From: Pseudomonadota bacterium
GTDB lineage: Bacteria > Pseudomonadota > Gammaproteobacteria > Burkholderiales > Burkholderiaceae_C
Reading direction: 5' to 3'
Length of the DNA: 58,907 nt
Assembly: GCA_018241185.1 (NCBI GenBank)
Contig: JAFEEH010000221.1
Span: forward strand, 1-58,907
Position numbers and translations under genes: made by a program. Below the pieces are notes generated by a model. That model was given only the letters and a program-made list of their open reading frames with translations, made no database searches and was not told the origin of the DNA. Each line of letters opens with the position of its first letter. Positions within the stretch are counted from its first letter, which is position 1. Of this stretch, positions 26,964-35,317 are shown piece by piece.

Positions 26964-28286
26964 ATGAGCAGCACCTCCACCGCCATGTCCTCATCGCCTG
27001 CCTACTACAAGTTCAAGCCGCTCAACGTCGGGCGCATCGTGATCTGGTCGCTGTTCGCGGTCGCGCTCATCGTCGCGCCGTGGATTTTCACCAGCAGCCT
27101 CGCGCTGACGATGCTCTCGCAGATCGGCTACCTCATCATCATCTGCCTGTCGTACAACATCCTGTTGGGGCAGGGCGGGATGCTGAGCTTCGGCCATGCC
27201 GTCTACACCGGCCTGGGTTCCTTCATCGCGATCCACGCGATGAACATGGCCACCAAAGGCCAGATCCCCGTGCCGCTGGTGCTCATTCCCGTCGTTGCCG
27301 GGCTGGCGGGTGCCTTCTTCGCGGTGCTCTTCGGCTACGTCACGACGAAGAAGTCGGGCACGACCTTCGCGATGATCACGCTGGGTCTGGGCGAACTGGT
27401 GGCGGCCATGGCACTGATGTTCCCGGGCTTCTTCGGCGGCGAGGGCGGCATCACGACCGACCGCACCTACGGCAAGTTCCTGATGTGGAACTTCGGCCCG
27501 CAGATCCAGGTGTACTACCTGATCGCCGTCTACTGCTTCGTGTGCACCGCACTGATGTATGCCTTCACTGGCACACCGCTGGGCCGCATCCTGAACGCCG
27601 TGCGCGACAACCCGGAGCGGGTCGAGTTCATCGGCTACAACACGCAGAAGGTGCGCTACTTCGCGTTCATCATCTCGGGCTTCTTCGCCGGCATCGGCGG
27701 CGGTCTGGCAGCGATCAACTTCGAGATCGTGAACGCGGCCGACAGCCTGAGCACCATCCGCTCGGGCGGCTACCTGCTGTTCACCTTCCTCGGCGGCGCG
27801 ACCTTCTTCTTCGGCCCGATCATCGGCGCCGTGCTGCTGGTCTTCGCGTCGATCCTGCTGTCCGAACTGAGCAAGGCCTGGCTGCTGTACATGGGCCTGG
27901 TCTTCCTGTTCATGGTCATGTTCGCGCCTGGCGGCATCGCCAGCCTGATCATGATGAACCTGCGCGTGGCCAAGTTCGGCAAGTTCAACCGCTTCTGGGG
28001 CCTGTACGCGGGCCTCTTTGTCACCGGTGCGCTGATGGTCGTCGGTGCCGCGGCCATCGTCGAGATGATCTACCACATCCAGCTCAACGCGGCGATGGGC
28101 CCGAAGGTGCATTTCTTCGGCTCCGAGCTCGACACGTCGTCCACCACCCATTGGGTCGGCGCCGTCGCGCTGATGGTGATCGGCGGCGGCCTCATGGAGA
28201 TCGTGCGCCGCCGCTTCGTGCGTACCTGGGGCACCGCCCAGGAAGAAATCGAGGCGCAGATCAAGCGCGCGGAGGCCGGCCTGTGA
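26964..28286 (+). CDS. livM: Branched-chain amino acid ABC transporter permease LivM, extended C-terminus
   Basis: 440 residues; most LivM proteins have about 320-360. Residues 1-330 are the usual permease (LGQGGMLSFGHAVYTGLGSF; GLGELVAAMALMFPGFFGGEGGI; RDNPERVEFIGYN). The extra ~100 residues hold two more hydrophobic segments, around GLYAGLFVTGALMVVGAAA and WVGAVALMVIGGG, with a polar stretch between, then a charged helix. The reading frame is uninterrupted and the GTG start of livG overlaps the stop, so this is the true end. What the extension does is unknown. Confidence 0.9.
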   Translation: MSSTSTAMSSSPAYYKFKPLNVGRIVIWSLFAVALIVAPWIFTSSLALTMLSQIGYLIIICLSYNILLGQGGMLSFGHAVYTGLGSFIAIHAMNMATKGQIPVPLVLIPVVAGLAGAFFAVLFGYVTTKKSGTTFAMITLGLGELVAAMALMFPGFFGGEGGITTDRTYGKFLMWNFGPQIQVYYLIAVYCFVCTALMYAFTGTPLGRILNAVRDNPERVEFIGYNTQKVRYFAFIISGFFAGIGGGLAAINFEIVNAADSLSTIRSGGYLLFTFLGGATFFFGPIIGAVLLVFASILLSELSKAWLLYMGLVFLFMVMFAPGGIASLIMMNLRVAKFGKFNRFWGLYAGLFVTGALMVVGAAAIVEMIYHIQLNAAMGPKVHFFGSELDTSSTTHWVGAVALMVIGGGLMEIVRRRFVRTWGTAQEEIEAQIKRAEAGL

Positions 28287-29053
28287 CCTATGCACTCGAA
28301 CTGAAGGACCTGCACAAGAGCTTCGGCAAGACGCCGATCATCCGCGGCGCCAACCTCGCCGTGACGGCCGGCGAGCGCATCGCGGTGATCGGGCCGAACG
28401 GGGCGGGCAAGTCGACGCTGTTCAACCTGATCAGCGGGCGCCTGCATCCCACGAGCGGGGAGGTGCTGCTCAATGGCGAGCGCATCGACGGCCTGCCGCC
28501 GTACGAGATCAACCGCAAGGGCCTCTCGCGCAGCTTCCAGATCACCAACATCTTTCCCAAGCTCAGCGTGTTCGAGAACCTGCGTTGCGGGGTGCTGTGG
28601 AGCCTGGGCTACCGCTACACCTTCCTGCGTTTCCTCTCGAACCTGGACGATGCCAACGAGCGTGCCGAACTGCTGCTGCGCCAGGTGGGCCTGGAGCGCA
28701 AGCGTGACGTGCTGGCCGTGAACCTCACCTACGCCGAGCAGCGCGCACTGGAGATCGGCATCACCATCGCCGGCGGTGCCAACGTCATCCTGCTTGACGA
28801 ACCGACGGCCGGCATGAGCAAGACCGAGACCGCACACTTCATCGCGCTGATCCGCGAGATCACAGTGGGCAAGACGCTGCTCACCGTCGAGCACGACATG
28901 GGCGTGGTGTTCGGCCTGGCCGACAAGATCGCGGTGGTGGTGTACGGCGAGGTCATCGCCTACGACACGCCCGAGGCCGTGCGCGCCAATGCGCGCGTGC
29001 AGGAGGCTTACCTCGGCTCCTCGGTCGCAGACGCACAGGGAGCGGGACACTGA
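28283..29053 (+). CDS. livG: Branched-chain amino acid ABC transporter ATP-binding protein LivG
   Basis: 256 residues from a GTG that overlaps the livM stop. Walker A is GPNGAGKST, Walker B LLDEPTAGM, with the H-loop in TVEHDMGVVF. The usual LSGGQ signature is replaced by NLTYAEQRALEI, which is common in LivG proteins of this group. The last residues (VQEAYLG) are typical for LivG. It energizes transport together with LivF. Confidence 0.93.
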   Translation: MTYALELKDLHKSFGKTPIIRGANLAVTAGERIAVIGPNGAGKSTLFNLISGRLHPTSGEVLLNGERIDGLPPYEINRKGLSRSFQITNIFPKLSVFENLRCGVLWSLGYRYTFLRFLSNLDDANERAELLLRQVGLERKRDVLAVNLTYAEQRALEIGITIAGGANVILLDEPTAGMSKTETAHFIALIREITVGKTLLTVEHDMGVVFGLADKIAVVVYGEVIAYDTPEAVRANARVQEAYLGSSVADAQGAGH

Positions 29054-29054
29054 C

Positions 29055-29750
29055 ATGTTGAAAATTCAGGACCTCCACGCCTACTACGGCAAGAGCCACG
29101 TGCTGCACGGCGTCTCCTTCGCCGTGAACCCCGGCGAGATCGTCGCGCTGCTGGGCCGCAACGGCTCGGGGCGCTCCACCACGGCCAAGGCCATCATGGG
29201 CCTGGTGCACGCCGAGGGCGACGTGCACTGGAAGGGCCAGGACATCCTGCGTCGCAAGGCCTACGAGATTGCGCACATGGGCATCGGCTACGTGCCCGAG
29301 AACCGTGACATCTTCCCCAGGCTCACGGTGCACCAGAACCTGCTGCTGGGCCAGAAGGGCAGCGGCAAGGGCAGCCGTTGGTCCTTCGAGGACATGTACG
29401 GGATGTTCCCGCGCCTGAAGGAGCGCCAGCACACCGAGGCCGGCGTGCTCTCGGGCGGCGAGCAGCAGATGCTCACGCTGTGCCGCACGCTCATGGGCGA
29501 CCCCGACCTCATCATCATCGACGAACCCACCGAAGGCCTGGCGCCAAAGATCGTCGAGCTGGTGGGGCAGTACCTCAAGACGCTCAAGGACAAGGGCATC
29601 TCGGTGCTGCTGATCGAGCAGAAGCTGACCATCGCCATGCAGATCTCCGACCGAGCCCTGGTGATGGGGCACGGCAGCATCGTCTTCGACGGTACGCCCG
29701 ACAGCCTGCGCGCCGATGCGTCCACGCGCAAGGAATGGCTCGAGGTGTGA
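29055..29750 (+). CDS. livF: Branched-chain amino acid ABC transporter ATP-binding protein LivF, atypical Walker A
   Basis: 231 residues. Walker A reads GRNGSGRST: the invariant Lys is Arg (codon CGC). Everything else is normal: signature VLSGGEQQML, Walker B LIIIDEPTEGLAP and the switch region LLIEQKLTIAMQISDRALVM. The other LivF in the window (40562) has GRNGAGKST. A Lys-to-Arg change usually impairs ATP hydrolysis, so either LivG carries catalysis or this is a tolerated variant of the subfamily. It starts one base after the livG stop. Confidence 0.93.
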   Translation: MLKIQDLHAYYGKSHVLHGVSFAVNPGEIVALLGRNGSGRSTTAKAIMGLVHAEGDVHWKGQDILRRKAYEIAHMGIGYVPENRDIFPRLTVHQNLLLGQKGSGKGSRWSFEDMYGMFPRLKERQHTEAGVLSGGEQQMLTLCRTLMGDPDLIIIDEPTEGLAPKIVELVGQYLKTLKDKGISVLLIEQKLTIAMQISDRALVMGHGSIVFDGTPDSLRADASTRKEWLEV

Positions 29751-29765
29751 GCACGTCGCGGGTGC

Positions 29766-29829
29766 TTTCAGGTCGAATCGGCCGGAACCGCCCGTCCAGC
29801 TTGCGCAACCAGCTATCGAATCGATAGCA
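29766..29829 (-). repeat. Dispersed palindromic repeat, copy C (intergenic)
   Basis: On the minus strand TGCTATCGATTCGATAGCTG, TTGCGC, GGACGGGCG and GGCCGATTCG follow the family order. It lies in the 311-bp gap between livF and the fadB-like gene. The rest of that gap holds the promoter and operator described next and nothing else recognised. Confidence 0.8.
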
Positions 29830-29919
29830 AGTCGACGGCGCGTGCCATGCTTGGCGCGCGCCGCTGTTCGCTTGCAGAATGGCCGTGCGACGCTTTGTCC
29901 CGCCAGCGACTGGCCTCGA

Positions 29920-29975
29920 TGGACGCATGCGTCGAATTGCCTAGAATCGCCGAAAAAGAACACTCGTGCTTTTTT
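29920..29975 (+). promoter_or_regulatory. Promoter with overlapping operator-like dyad upstream of the fadB-like gene
   Basis: TGGACG (29920-29925), a 16-base spacer and TAGAAT (29942-29947) make a plausible promoter. The expected start falls in a dyad AAAAAGaaCAC-tc-GTGCTTTTTT (29953-29975). Fatty-acid regulons of betaproteobacteria are often controlled by TetR-type repressors that bind such dyads; that assignment is inference. Confidence 0.45.
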
Positions 29976-30061
29976 GGGAGACAACGCCGCTCGGCCCGCG
30001 AGCGCCACGGTCTGCCCTCCGGTCCCGCCTCTTTCTTCTCCATCTTCCTAAGGAACGCAGC

Positions 30062-32164
30062 ATGACGGCTGAATACAAAGTGCACGGCGACATCGCCGTG
30101 ATCACCATGACCAACCCGCCGGTCAACGGGCTCGGCTATTCGACGCGCGTCGGCATCACCGATGGGCTGGCGAAGGCGCTGGCGGACGACGCCGTCAAGG
30201 CCATCGTGCTGACCGGTGCGGGCAAGGCCTTCTCGGGCGGTGCGGACATCAAGGAATTCGGCACGCCCAAGGCCCTGCAGGAGCCGAACCTGCTCTCCGT
30301 CATCCTGGCGCTCGAGGCATCGACCAAGCCGATCGTCGCGGCCATCCATTCCGTGTGCATGGGCGGCGGCCTCGAACTCGCCCTGGGCTGCCACTACCGC
30401 GTCGTCGCGCCGGGCACCAACGTGGCGCTGCCCGAAGTGAAGCTGGGCCTGATCCCGGGCGCCGGCGGTACGCAGCGCCTGCCTCGCGTGCTGGGCGTCG
30501 AAGCTGCCCTGAACATGATCGTGAGCGGCCAGGCCGTGAAGAGCGAACTGCTTGCCTCGGCCCCGGGTCAGAAGTTGTTCGACAAGCTTGCGGCCTCGCC
30601 CGAGTCGGTGTTCGACGAAGCCGTGGAACTGGCCAAGTCTGTGGCCGCCAAGGGTGGTGAACTGCCCCTCGTGCGCAACCTGCCGTGCAAGCACCCGCAG
30701 GGCGATGCCTACTTCCAGTTCGCGAAGAACATGGTGGGCGGCATGTCGAAGAACTTCCCCGCACCCCTGAAGTGCGTGGAAGCGGTGCAGGCTGCCACGC
30801 AGCTCAAATTCGACGCCGGCATGGCCAAGGAGCGCGAGATCTTCATCGCGCTGATGATGACGCCCGAGTCATCGGCGCTGCGCCACCTGTTCATGGCCGA
30901 GCGCGCCGCCAGCAAGATCCCCGACGTGCCCGAAGACACGCCCCAGCGCCCGATCAAGACCGTGGGCGTGATCGGTGCCGGCACCATGGGTGGCGGCATC
31001 ACCATGAACTTCCTGAACGCCGGCATCCCCGTCACCATGCTGGAGATGAAGCAGGAGGCCCTGGACCGCGGCGTCGCCACCATCAGGAAGAACTACGAAG
31101 CCCAGGTCAAGAAGGGCAAGCTCAAGCAGGACAAATACGAGCAGCGCATGGCGCTGCTGAGCACCACCCTGGACTACGCCGCCCTCAAGGACTGCGACCT
31201 CATCATCGAGGCCGTCTTCGAAGAGCTCGGCGTCAAGGAAAAGGTCTTCACCCAGCTCGACGAGATCGCCAAGAAGGGCGCCATCCTCGCCTCCAACACC
31301 TCCACCCTGGACGTGGACAAGATCGCGGCCTTCACCAAACGTCCGCAGGACGTGGTCGGCATGCACTTCTTCAGCCCCGCCAACGTCATGAAGCTGCTGG
31401 AAGTCGTGCGCGGCAAGCAAACCGCCAAGGACGTGCTGGCCACCGTCATGGCCGTGGCCAAGAAGATCAAGAAGACCGCCGTCGTCTCCGGCGTGTGCGA
31501 CGGCTTCATCGGCAACCGCATGATCGAGCAATACAGCCGCCAGGCCGGCTTCCTGCTCGACGAAGGCGCCACCCCGCAGCAGGTGGACAAGGCGATCGAG
31601 AAGTTCGGCTTCGCCATGGGCCCGTTCCGCATGGGCGACCTGGCCGGCAACGACATCGGCTGGGCCATCCGCAAGCGCCGCGCCACCGAGCGGGCCGACA
31701 TGAAGTACAGCAAGACCGCCGACAAGCTGTGCGAGCTGGGCCGCTTCGGCCAGAAGACCGGCGCGGGCTGGTACGACTACCAGGCCGGCAAGCGCGATGC
31801 GATCCCGAGCGAGCTGGTCAACAAGATGATCGAGGACCACCGCAAGGAACTGGGCATCACCCCGCGCAAGATCAGCGACGAGGAGATCGTGCAGCGGCTG
31901 GTCTACGCCCTGGTCAACGAAGGCGCGCACATCCTGGAGGACGGCATCGCCAGCAAGTCCGGCGACATCGACATGGTGTACCTCACGGGCTATGGCTTCC
32001 CGATGCACCGCGGCGGGCCGATGCACTACGCCAGCCAGGTGGGCCTGTACAACGTGGCCGAGACGATGAAGCGCTTTGCCAAGAACCCGCGCGACGACGC
32101 GGCCTTCTGGCAGCCGGCGCCGCTGATCCAGAAGCTGGTGGCGGAAGGCAAGTCCTTCGCCTGA
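30062..32164 (+). CDS. Bifunctional enoyl-CoA hydratase / 3-hydroxyacyl-CoA dehydrogenase
   Basis: 700 residues, FadB/peroxisomal-bifunctional type. The N-terminal crotonase domain has GAGKAFSGGADIKEFG, GGGLELALGCHYRV and LPEVKLGLIPGAGGTQRLPR, with both catalytic Glu positions present. NAD-binding starts at about residue 301 with GVIGAGTMGGGI; then HFFSPANVMKLLEVV and the C-terminal helical domains. It catalyses hydration and oxidation in beta-oxidation. The thiolase partner is not adjacent. The start at 30062 has AAGGAACG upstream; earlier in-frame codons lie in the leader. Codon choice is unusually uniform in its central part. Confidence 0.95.
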   Translation: MTAEYKVHGDIAVITMTNPPVNGLGYSTRVGITDGLAKALADDAVKAIVLTGAGKAFSGGADIKEFGTPKALQEPNLLSVILALEASTKPIVAAIHSVCMGGGLELALGCHYRVVAPGTNVALPEVKLGLIPGAGGTQRLPRVLGVEAALNMIVSGQAVKSELLASAPGQKLFDKLAASPESVFDEAVELAKSVAAKGGELPLVRNLPCKHPQGDAYFQFAKNMVGGMSKNFPAPLKCVEAVQAATQLKFDAGMAKEREIFIALMMTPESSALRHLFMAERAASKIPDVPEDTPQRPIKTVGVIGAGTMGGGITMNFLNAGIPVTMLEMKQEALDRGVATIRKNYEAQVKKGKLKQDKYEQRMALLSTTLDYAALKDCDLIIEAVFEELGVKEKVFTQLDEIAKKGAILASNTSTLDVDKIAAFTKRPQDVVGMHFFSPANVMKLLEVVRGKQTAKDVLATVMAVAKKIKKTAVVSGVCDGFIGNRMIEQYSRQAGFLLDEGATPQQVDKAIEKFGFAMGPFRMGDLAGNDIGWAIRKRRATERADMKYSKTADKLCELGRFGQKTGAGWYDYQAGKRDAIPSELVNKMIEDHRKELGITPRKISDEEIVQRLVYALVNEGAHILEDGIASKSGDIDMVYLTGYGFPMHRGGPMHYASQVGLYNVAETMKRFAKNPRDDAAFWQPAPLIQKLVAEGKSFA

Positions 32165-32189
32165 ACGCAGGTCGTAACGAATGTGACGA

Positions 32190-32240
32190 GTTTGGCGCCA
32201 GCGCCCGTCCCATGGGCGCTGGCGGCCGATAGCACTTTCT
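32190..32240 (-). repeat. Partial repeat copy H forming a strong hairpin
   Basis: An 11-bp perfect stem, CGCCAGCGCCC / GGGCGCTGGCG (32196-32206, 32214-32224), with a 7-base loop and TGCTATC (minus strand) beside it. Only the 3' half of the repeat is clear. It lies between convergent fadB-like and VOC genes and probably ends transcription without a U run. Confidence 0.55.
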
Positions 32241-32251
32241 CGTTTTGGGGT

Positions 32252-32995
32252 TCAGCGCGACGCTTGCCGCACGCGCAGGCCGGCAGCGATCCACGAACCA
32301 TCGTCTTCCACCGGCACCCCGTGCGCCGCCGCGCGCTGCGCGGTGGCCCGGGCGTCGGCGCTTGCGAGCACCAGCGCATCGACGCCGGCACCCTCGAAGG
32401 CCGAGGCCGCCACGAAGCGCACCGGCACCGGTGCCACATCCAGCCGCGGCACGCCGTCGGTGTCGCGGCCCAGCGGCGCACCGAGCAGGCGCGCCCAATG
32501 CACGGCCACGCTTTCGGGCGCGCGCACCCGCAGGTCGATGGCAGCCAGCCGCGGGCCGGCCGCTGCCGGCGCCGCAGCCACATCCTGGGGTTCGCGCAGC
32601 TCGACCGCGCAGGCGCCGGTGTCCACCGCCTCCAGGCGCAGGCCGGTGCTGCAGCCGAACTCGGCGCCGTCCAGCGCCGCCACGCCCAGGGTGGCGAGGT
32701 GGCGCCTTCGGTGGGCCAGGTCGCCCTGGCGCCACTGCAGGGCATCCACGCCGGCGGGGCGGCTCGTCTCGGGTCCCTGCCAAGCGGGCGCCACGGGTGC
32801 GCTGCGGACCTCCACGCGCAGCCCGCCGAGCGCATAGTGGCGCCGCGCAGGCCGTCCCGCCGCCGCGGGCGGCACGACCGGGATGGGCAGGAGGCCGAGC
32901 ACCTGTTCCAACAGCGCCGCGGCGGGCTCCAGCGCCGAGAAGCCGAGGCGCAGCCCGTGCAGGGCCGGCGCAATGGAAGGATGTGCCGCGCCCAC
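32252..32995 (-). CDS. VOC (glyoxalase/dioxygenase fold) family protein
   Basis: About 247 residues from a GTG at 32995, eight bases after the kinase gene stop; the start is uncertain. Two paired beta-alpha-beta modules are visible (LHGLRLGFSALEPAAALLEQ near the start, and IDLRVRAPESVAVHWARLLG at about residue 145), as in glyoxalase-like proteins, but the metal-binding His/Glu pattern is not clear. Very Ala/Arg-rich. It could be an isomerase or lyase for an acyl intermediate, or a binding protein. Probably cotranscribed with the kinase gene. Confidence 0.6.
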   Translation of the reverse strand: MGAAHPSIAPALHGLRLGFSALEPAAALLEQVLGLLPIPVVPPAAAGRPARRHYALGGLRVEVRSAPVAPAWQGPETSRPAGVDALQWRQGDLAHRRRHLATLGVAALDGAEFGCSTGLRLEAVDTGACAVELREPQDVAAAPAAAGPRLAAIDLRVRAPESVAVHWARLLGAPLGRDTDGVPRLDVAPVPVRFVAASAFEGAGVDALVLASADARATAQRAAAHGVPVEDDGSWIAAGLRVRQASR

Positions 32996-33002
32996 TGCCG
33001 AT

Positions 33003-34070
33003 TCAGCCTGCGGCGCGCGCGTGCCGCCAGCCCAGTTCCGCCAGCTGGCGCGCCTGCTGGCCCGCCTCCAGCGCGTGCGGGTTGGACGCATTGCCGGCCA
33101 GCGCGCGGCCCAGGATCCCCTGCGCGATCGCCGCCGCGCGAAAGAGGTTGAACGCGCCGTAGAACTGCCAGGTGGCGGCGTCGATGGCCGGCAGGCCCCG
33201 CCGCGCGAGGTAGCGCTGCAGGTAGTCGGGCACGGTGGGCAGGCTCAGGGCACGCAGGCCCGCGTCGTCCAGGTCACCCAGGCCGCGAAAGGGGGGCGGC
33301 AGCTGCCAGGCCATGCAGTGGTAGGCGAAGTCGGCGAGCGGGTCGCCCAGCGTCGAGAGTTCCCAGTCGAGCACCGCGACGACGCGCGGCGCATCGGCCG
33401 CGAACACCAGGTTGTCGAGCCGGTAGTCGCCGTGCACCAGGCGCGTGGCGCCCTCGGGCGGCTGGCGGGCGGGCAGCCAGTCGATGAGCTGTTCCATCGC
33501 GTCGATGCGCTCGGTCTCGCTGGCGCGGTACTGGCGGCTCCAGCGGTCGATCTGGCGCGCCACGTAGCGGCCGCTGCGGCCGTAGTCGGCCAGGCCGGCG
33601 GCCTGCACGTCGACCTCGTGCAGCGCGGCGATCACGCGGTTCATGTCGTCGCAGACCGCGGCGCGTTCGGCGTTCGAAACGCCGGGCAACTTGGGGTCCC
33701 AGAGGATCCGGCCCTCGACGAAATCCATGACGTAGAAGGCGGAGCCGATGACCGCGTCGTCTTCGCACAGCGCGTGCATATGCGGCACCGGCACGCCGGT
33801 GCCCTCGAGCGCCCGCATCACGCGGAACTCGCGGTCCACCGCATGGGCCGAAGGCAGCAGTTCGCCCATCGGCTTGCGCCGCAGCACGTAGCGGCGCTCG
33901 CCCGTGGCGGCCAGGAAGGTGGGGTTGGACTGGCCCCCCTTGAACTGCGACAGCGTGAAGGCTCGGCGGGCGCTGCCGTCGACGTGGTCGATGAACCAGT
34001 CGCGCAGGGCGGTCTCGTCGAAGCGGTGGCCCTCGCGGACGGGGGTGGTGCCGGTGAAGGTGTCGGACAT
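33003..34070 (-). CDS. APH-family kinase, ACAD10/11 kinase-domain type (acyl-CoA hydroxyl kinase candidate)
   Basis: 355 residues. Kinase fold with LSQFKGGQSNPTFLA, YVLRRKPMGELLPSAHAVDR, the catalytic loop LVHGDYRLDNLVF and the metal motif VLDWELSTLGDPLADF. These closely follow the N-terminal kinase of ACAD10/ACAD11 and the LvaA kinase of the levulinate pathway, which phosphorylate 4-hydroxyacyl-CoA, rather than antibiotic kinases. It starts at 34070 (MSDTFTG). Divergent from the LysR gene at 34211; a transport, CoA-ligase and dehydrogenase operon lies beyond. The substrate here is unknown. Confidence 0.82.
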   Translation of the reverse strand: MSDTFTGTTPVREGHRFDETALRDWFIDHVDGSARRAFTLSQFKGGQSNPTFLAATGERRYVLRRKPMGELLPSAHAVDREFRVMRALEGTGVPVPHMHALCEDDAVIGSAFYVMDFVEGRILWDPKLPGVSNAERAAVCDDMNRVIAALHEVDVQAAGLADYGRSGRYVARQIDRWSRQYRASETERIDAMEQLIDWLPARQPPEGATRLVHGDYRLDNLVFAADAPRVVAVLDWELSTLGDPLADFAYHCMAWQLPPPFRGLGDLDDAGLRALSLPTVPDYLQRYLARRGLPAIDAATWQFYGAFNLFRAAAIAQGILGRALAGNASNPHALEAGQQARQLAELGWRHARAAG

Positions 34071-34210
34071 GGGGGCGCCCGGTCGGGCGTGTCTCGTCGG
34101 GGAATGCGCAGCCCGCGGTGTGCAGGCATGATCGCGGCTCGAGCCGGCGAGGCTAAACGCGCCGGACCCGGCCGGCCAATGAATGCGCGGCATGCGCCCG
34201 GATACAGCCC

Positions 34211-35113
34211 ATGCATATCTCGAGGGTCGACCTCAACCTGCTCGTCGTTCTGGACACCATCTACACCGAGGGTGGCATCACCAAGGCGGCGGAGAAGCTG
34301 CACCTCACGCAGCCGGCGATCAGCCATGCCCTGGGGCGCCTGCGCGACCTCTTCAACGACCCGCTGTTCGAGCGCCAGGGCCACAAGATGGTGCCCACCG
34401 CGCTGACCAAGCGGATGATCGACCCGCTGCGCGGTTCGCTGCAGTCGCTGGGTGCGCTGCTCAACGACACGCAGAGCTTCGAGCCGGCCAGCACCAAGAA
34501 GCGTTTCGTCATCGGCCTGCGCGATTTCATGGAATCGACCGTGATGCCGCCACTGATGCGCACGCTCGCGCGCGAGGCGCCCGAAGTCGAGATCGCCAGC
34601 GTGCGCGCCAACCGCCGCAGCCTGGAGGGTGAGCTGGCCGCCGGCACGCTCGACCTGGCGGTCGACGTGCTGCTGCCTCTGTCGGATGCGGTGAAGTTCA
34701 CGCGCATCAGCGTCGACGGCGTGGCCGTGGTGGCACGCAAGGACCACCCGGCGATCCGCGGCAGCATCGACCTCGACACCTACCTGGCGCAGCGGCACAT
34801 CCTCGTCACCACCCGGCGCCAGGGGCCCGGCTTCGAGGACATCGAGCTGCGCCGGCTGGGCGTGCAGCGGCAGATCGCGCTGCGCTGCCAGTACTACTTC
34901 GCGGCCTGCCGCACCGTGTCGCAGACCGACCTCGTGCTCACCATGCCCGAGAGCTATGCGCACATGGCGAACCAGCAGTTCGGCAACCAGGTGCTGCCGA
35001 TGCCGGCACCGGTGTCCTCCATGGATGCCTACATGTACTGGCATGCCAGCACCGACAACGACGCCGCCAACCGCTGGCTGCGCTCGGTGATGCTGAGCTG
35101 CTACGCGCGCTGA
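34211..35113 (+). CDS. LysR family transcriptional regulator
   Basis: 300 residues. N-terminal winged helix (HISRVDLNLLVVLDTIYTEG; KLHLTQPAISHALGRLRDLF, about 27-46) of the NodD/NahR-like subgroup, then the effector domain. GATACA lies four bases before the ATG and there is no ribosome binding site. It is divergent from the kinase/VOC pair and upstream of the transporter operon, so it could control both. The inducer is not evident. Confidence 0.92.
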   Translation: MHISRVDLNLLVVLDTIYTEGGITKAAEKLHLTQPAISHALGRLRDLFNDPLFERQGHKMVPTALTKRMIDPLRGSLQSLGALLNDTQSFEPASTKKRFVIGLRDFMESTVMPPLMRTLAREAPEVEIASVRANRRSLEGELAAGTLDLAVDVLLPLSDAVKFTRISVDGVAVVARKDHPAIRGSIDLDTYLAQRHILVTTRRQGPGFEDIELRRLGVQRQIALRCQYYFAACRTVSQTDLVLTMPESYAHMANQQFGNQVLPMPAPVSSMDAYMYWHASTDNDAANRWLRSVMLSCYAR

Positions 35114-35259
35114 GCGCGGCGGCGCCGGCGTCTTCCTTCTCTCCTGCGTTTGCCCCTCCGCCCGCGTGTGCGGCACGCCCTTGCGCGCGCCGGTGCCGCA
35201 CCGCGTCTACGGGTTTGTGCCAGTGACAGCCGGTGCCCACATCTTCACCATCTGCAATC

Positions 35260-35269
35260 TGTTATAACA
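35260..35269 (+). promoter_or_regulatory. Palindromic TGTTATAACA in the upstream region of the second transporter operon
   Basis: A 10-bp perfect palindrome containing a TATAAC -10-like hexamer, about 50 bases before the first binding protein, in an otherwise GC-rich 204-bp gap. It may be promoter, operator or both. A good -35 is not visible. Confidence 0.4.
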
Positions 35270-35317
35270 AATCACGCAAAAGGCAGAGCATGCCGGCGTG
35301 CGCAGGAGACAAGAGCC

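Noticed and set aside
33003-34070. Aminoglycoside resistance kinase.
   Set aside because: The fold is shared, but the conserved blocks follow the ACAD10/11 kinase domain, and the neighbours are acyl-CoA genes.
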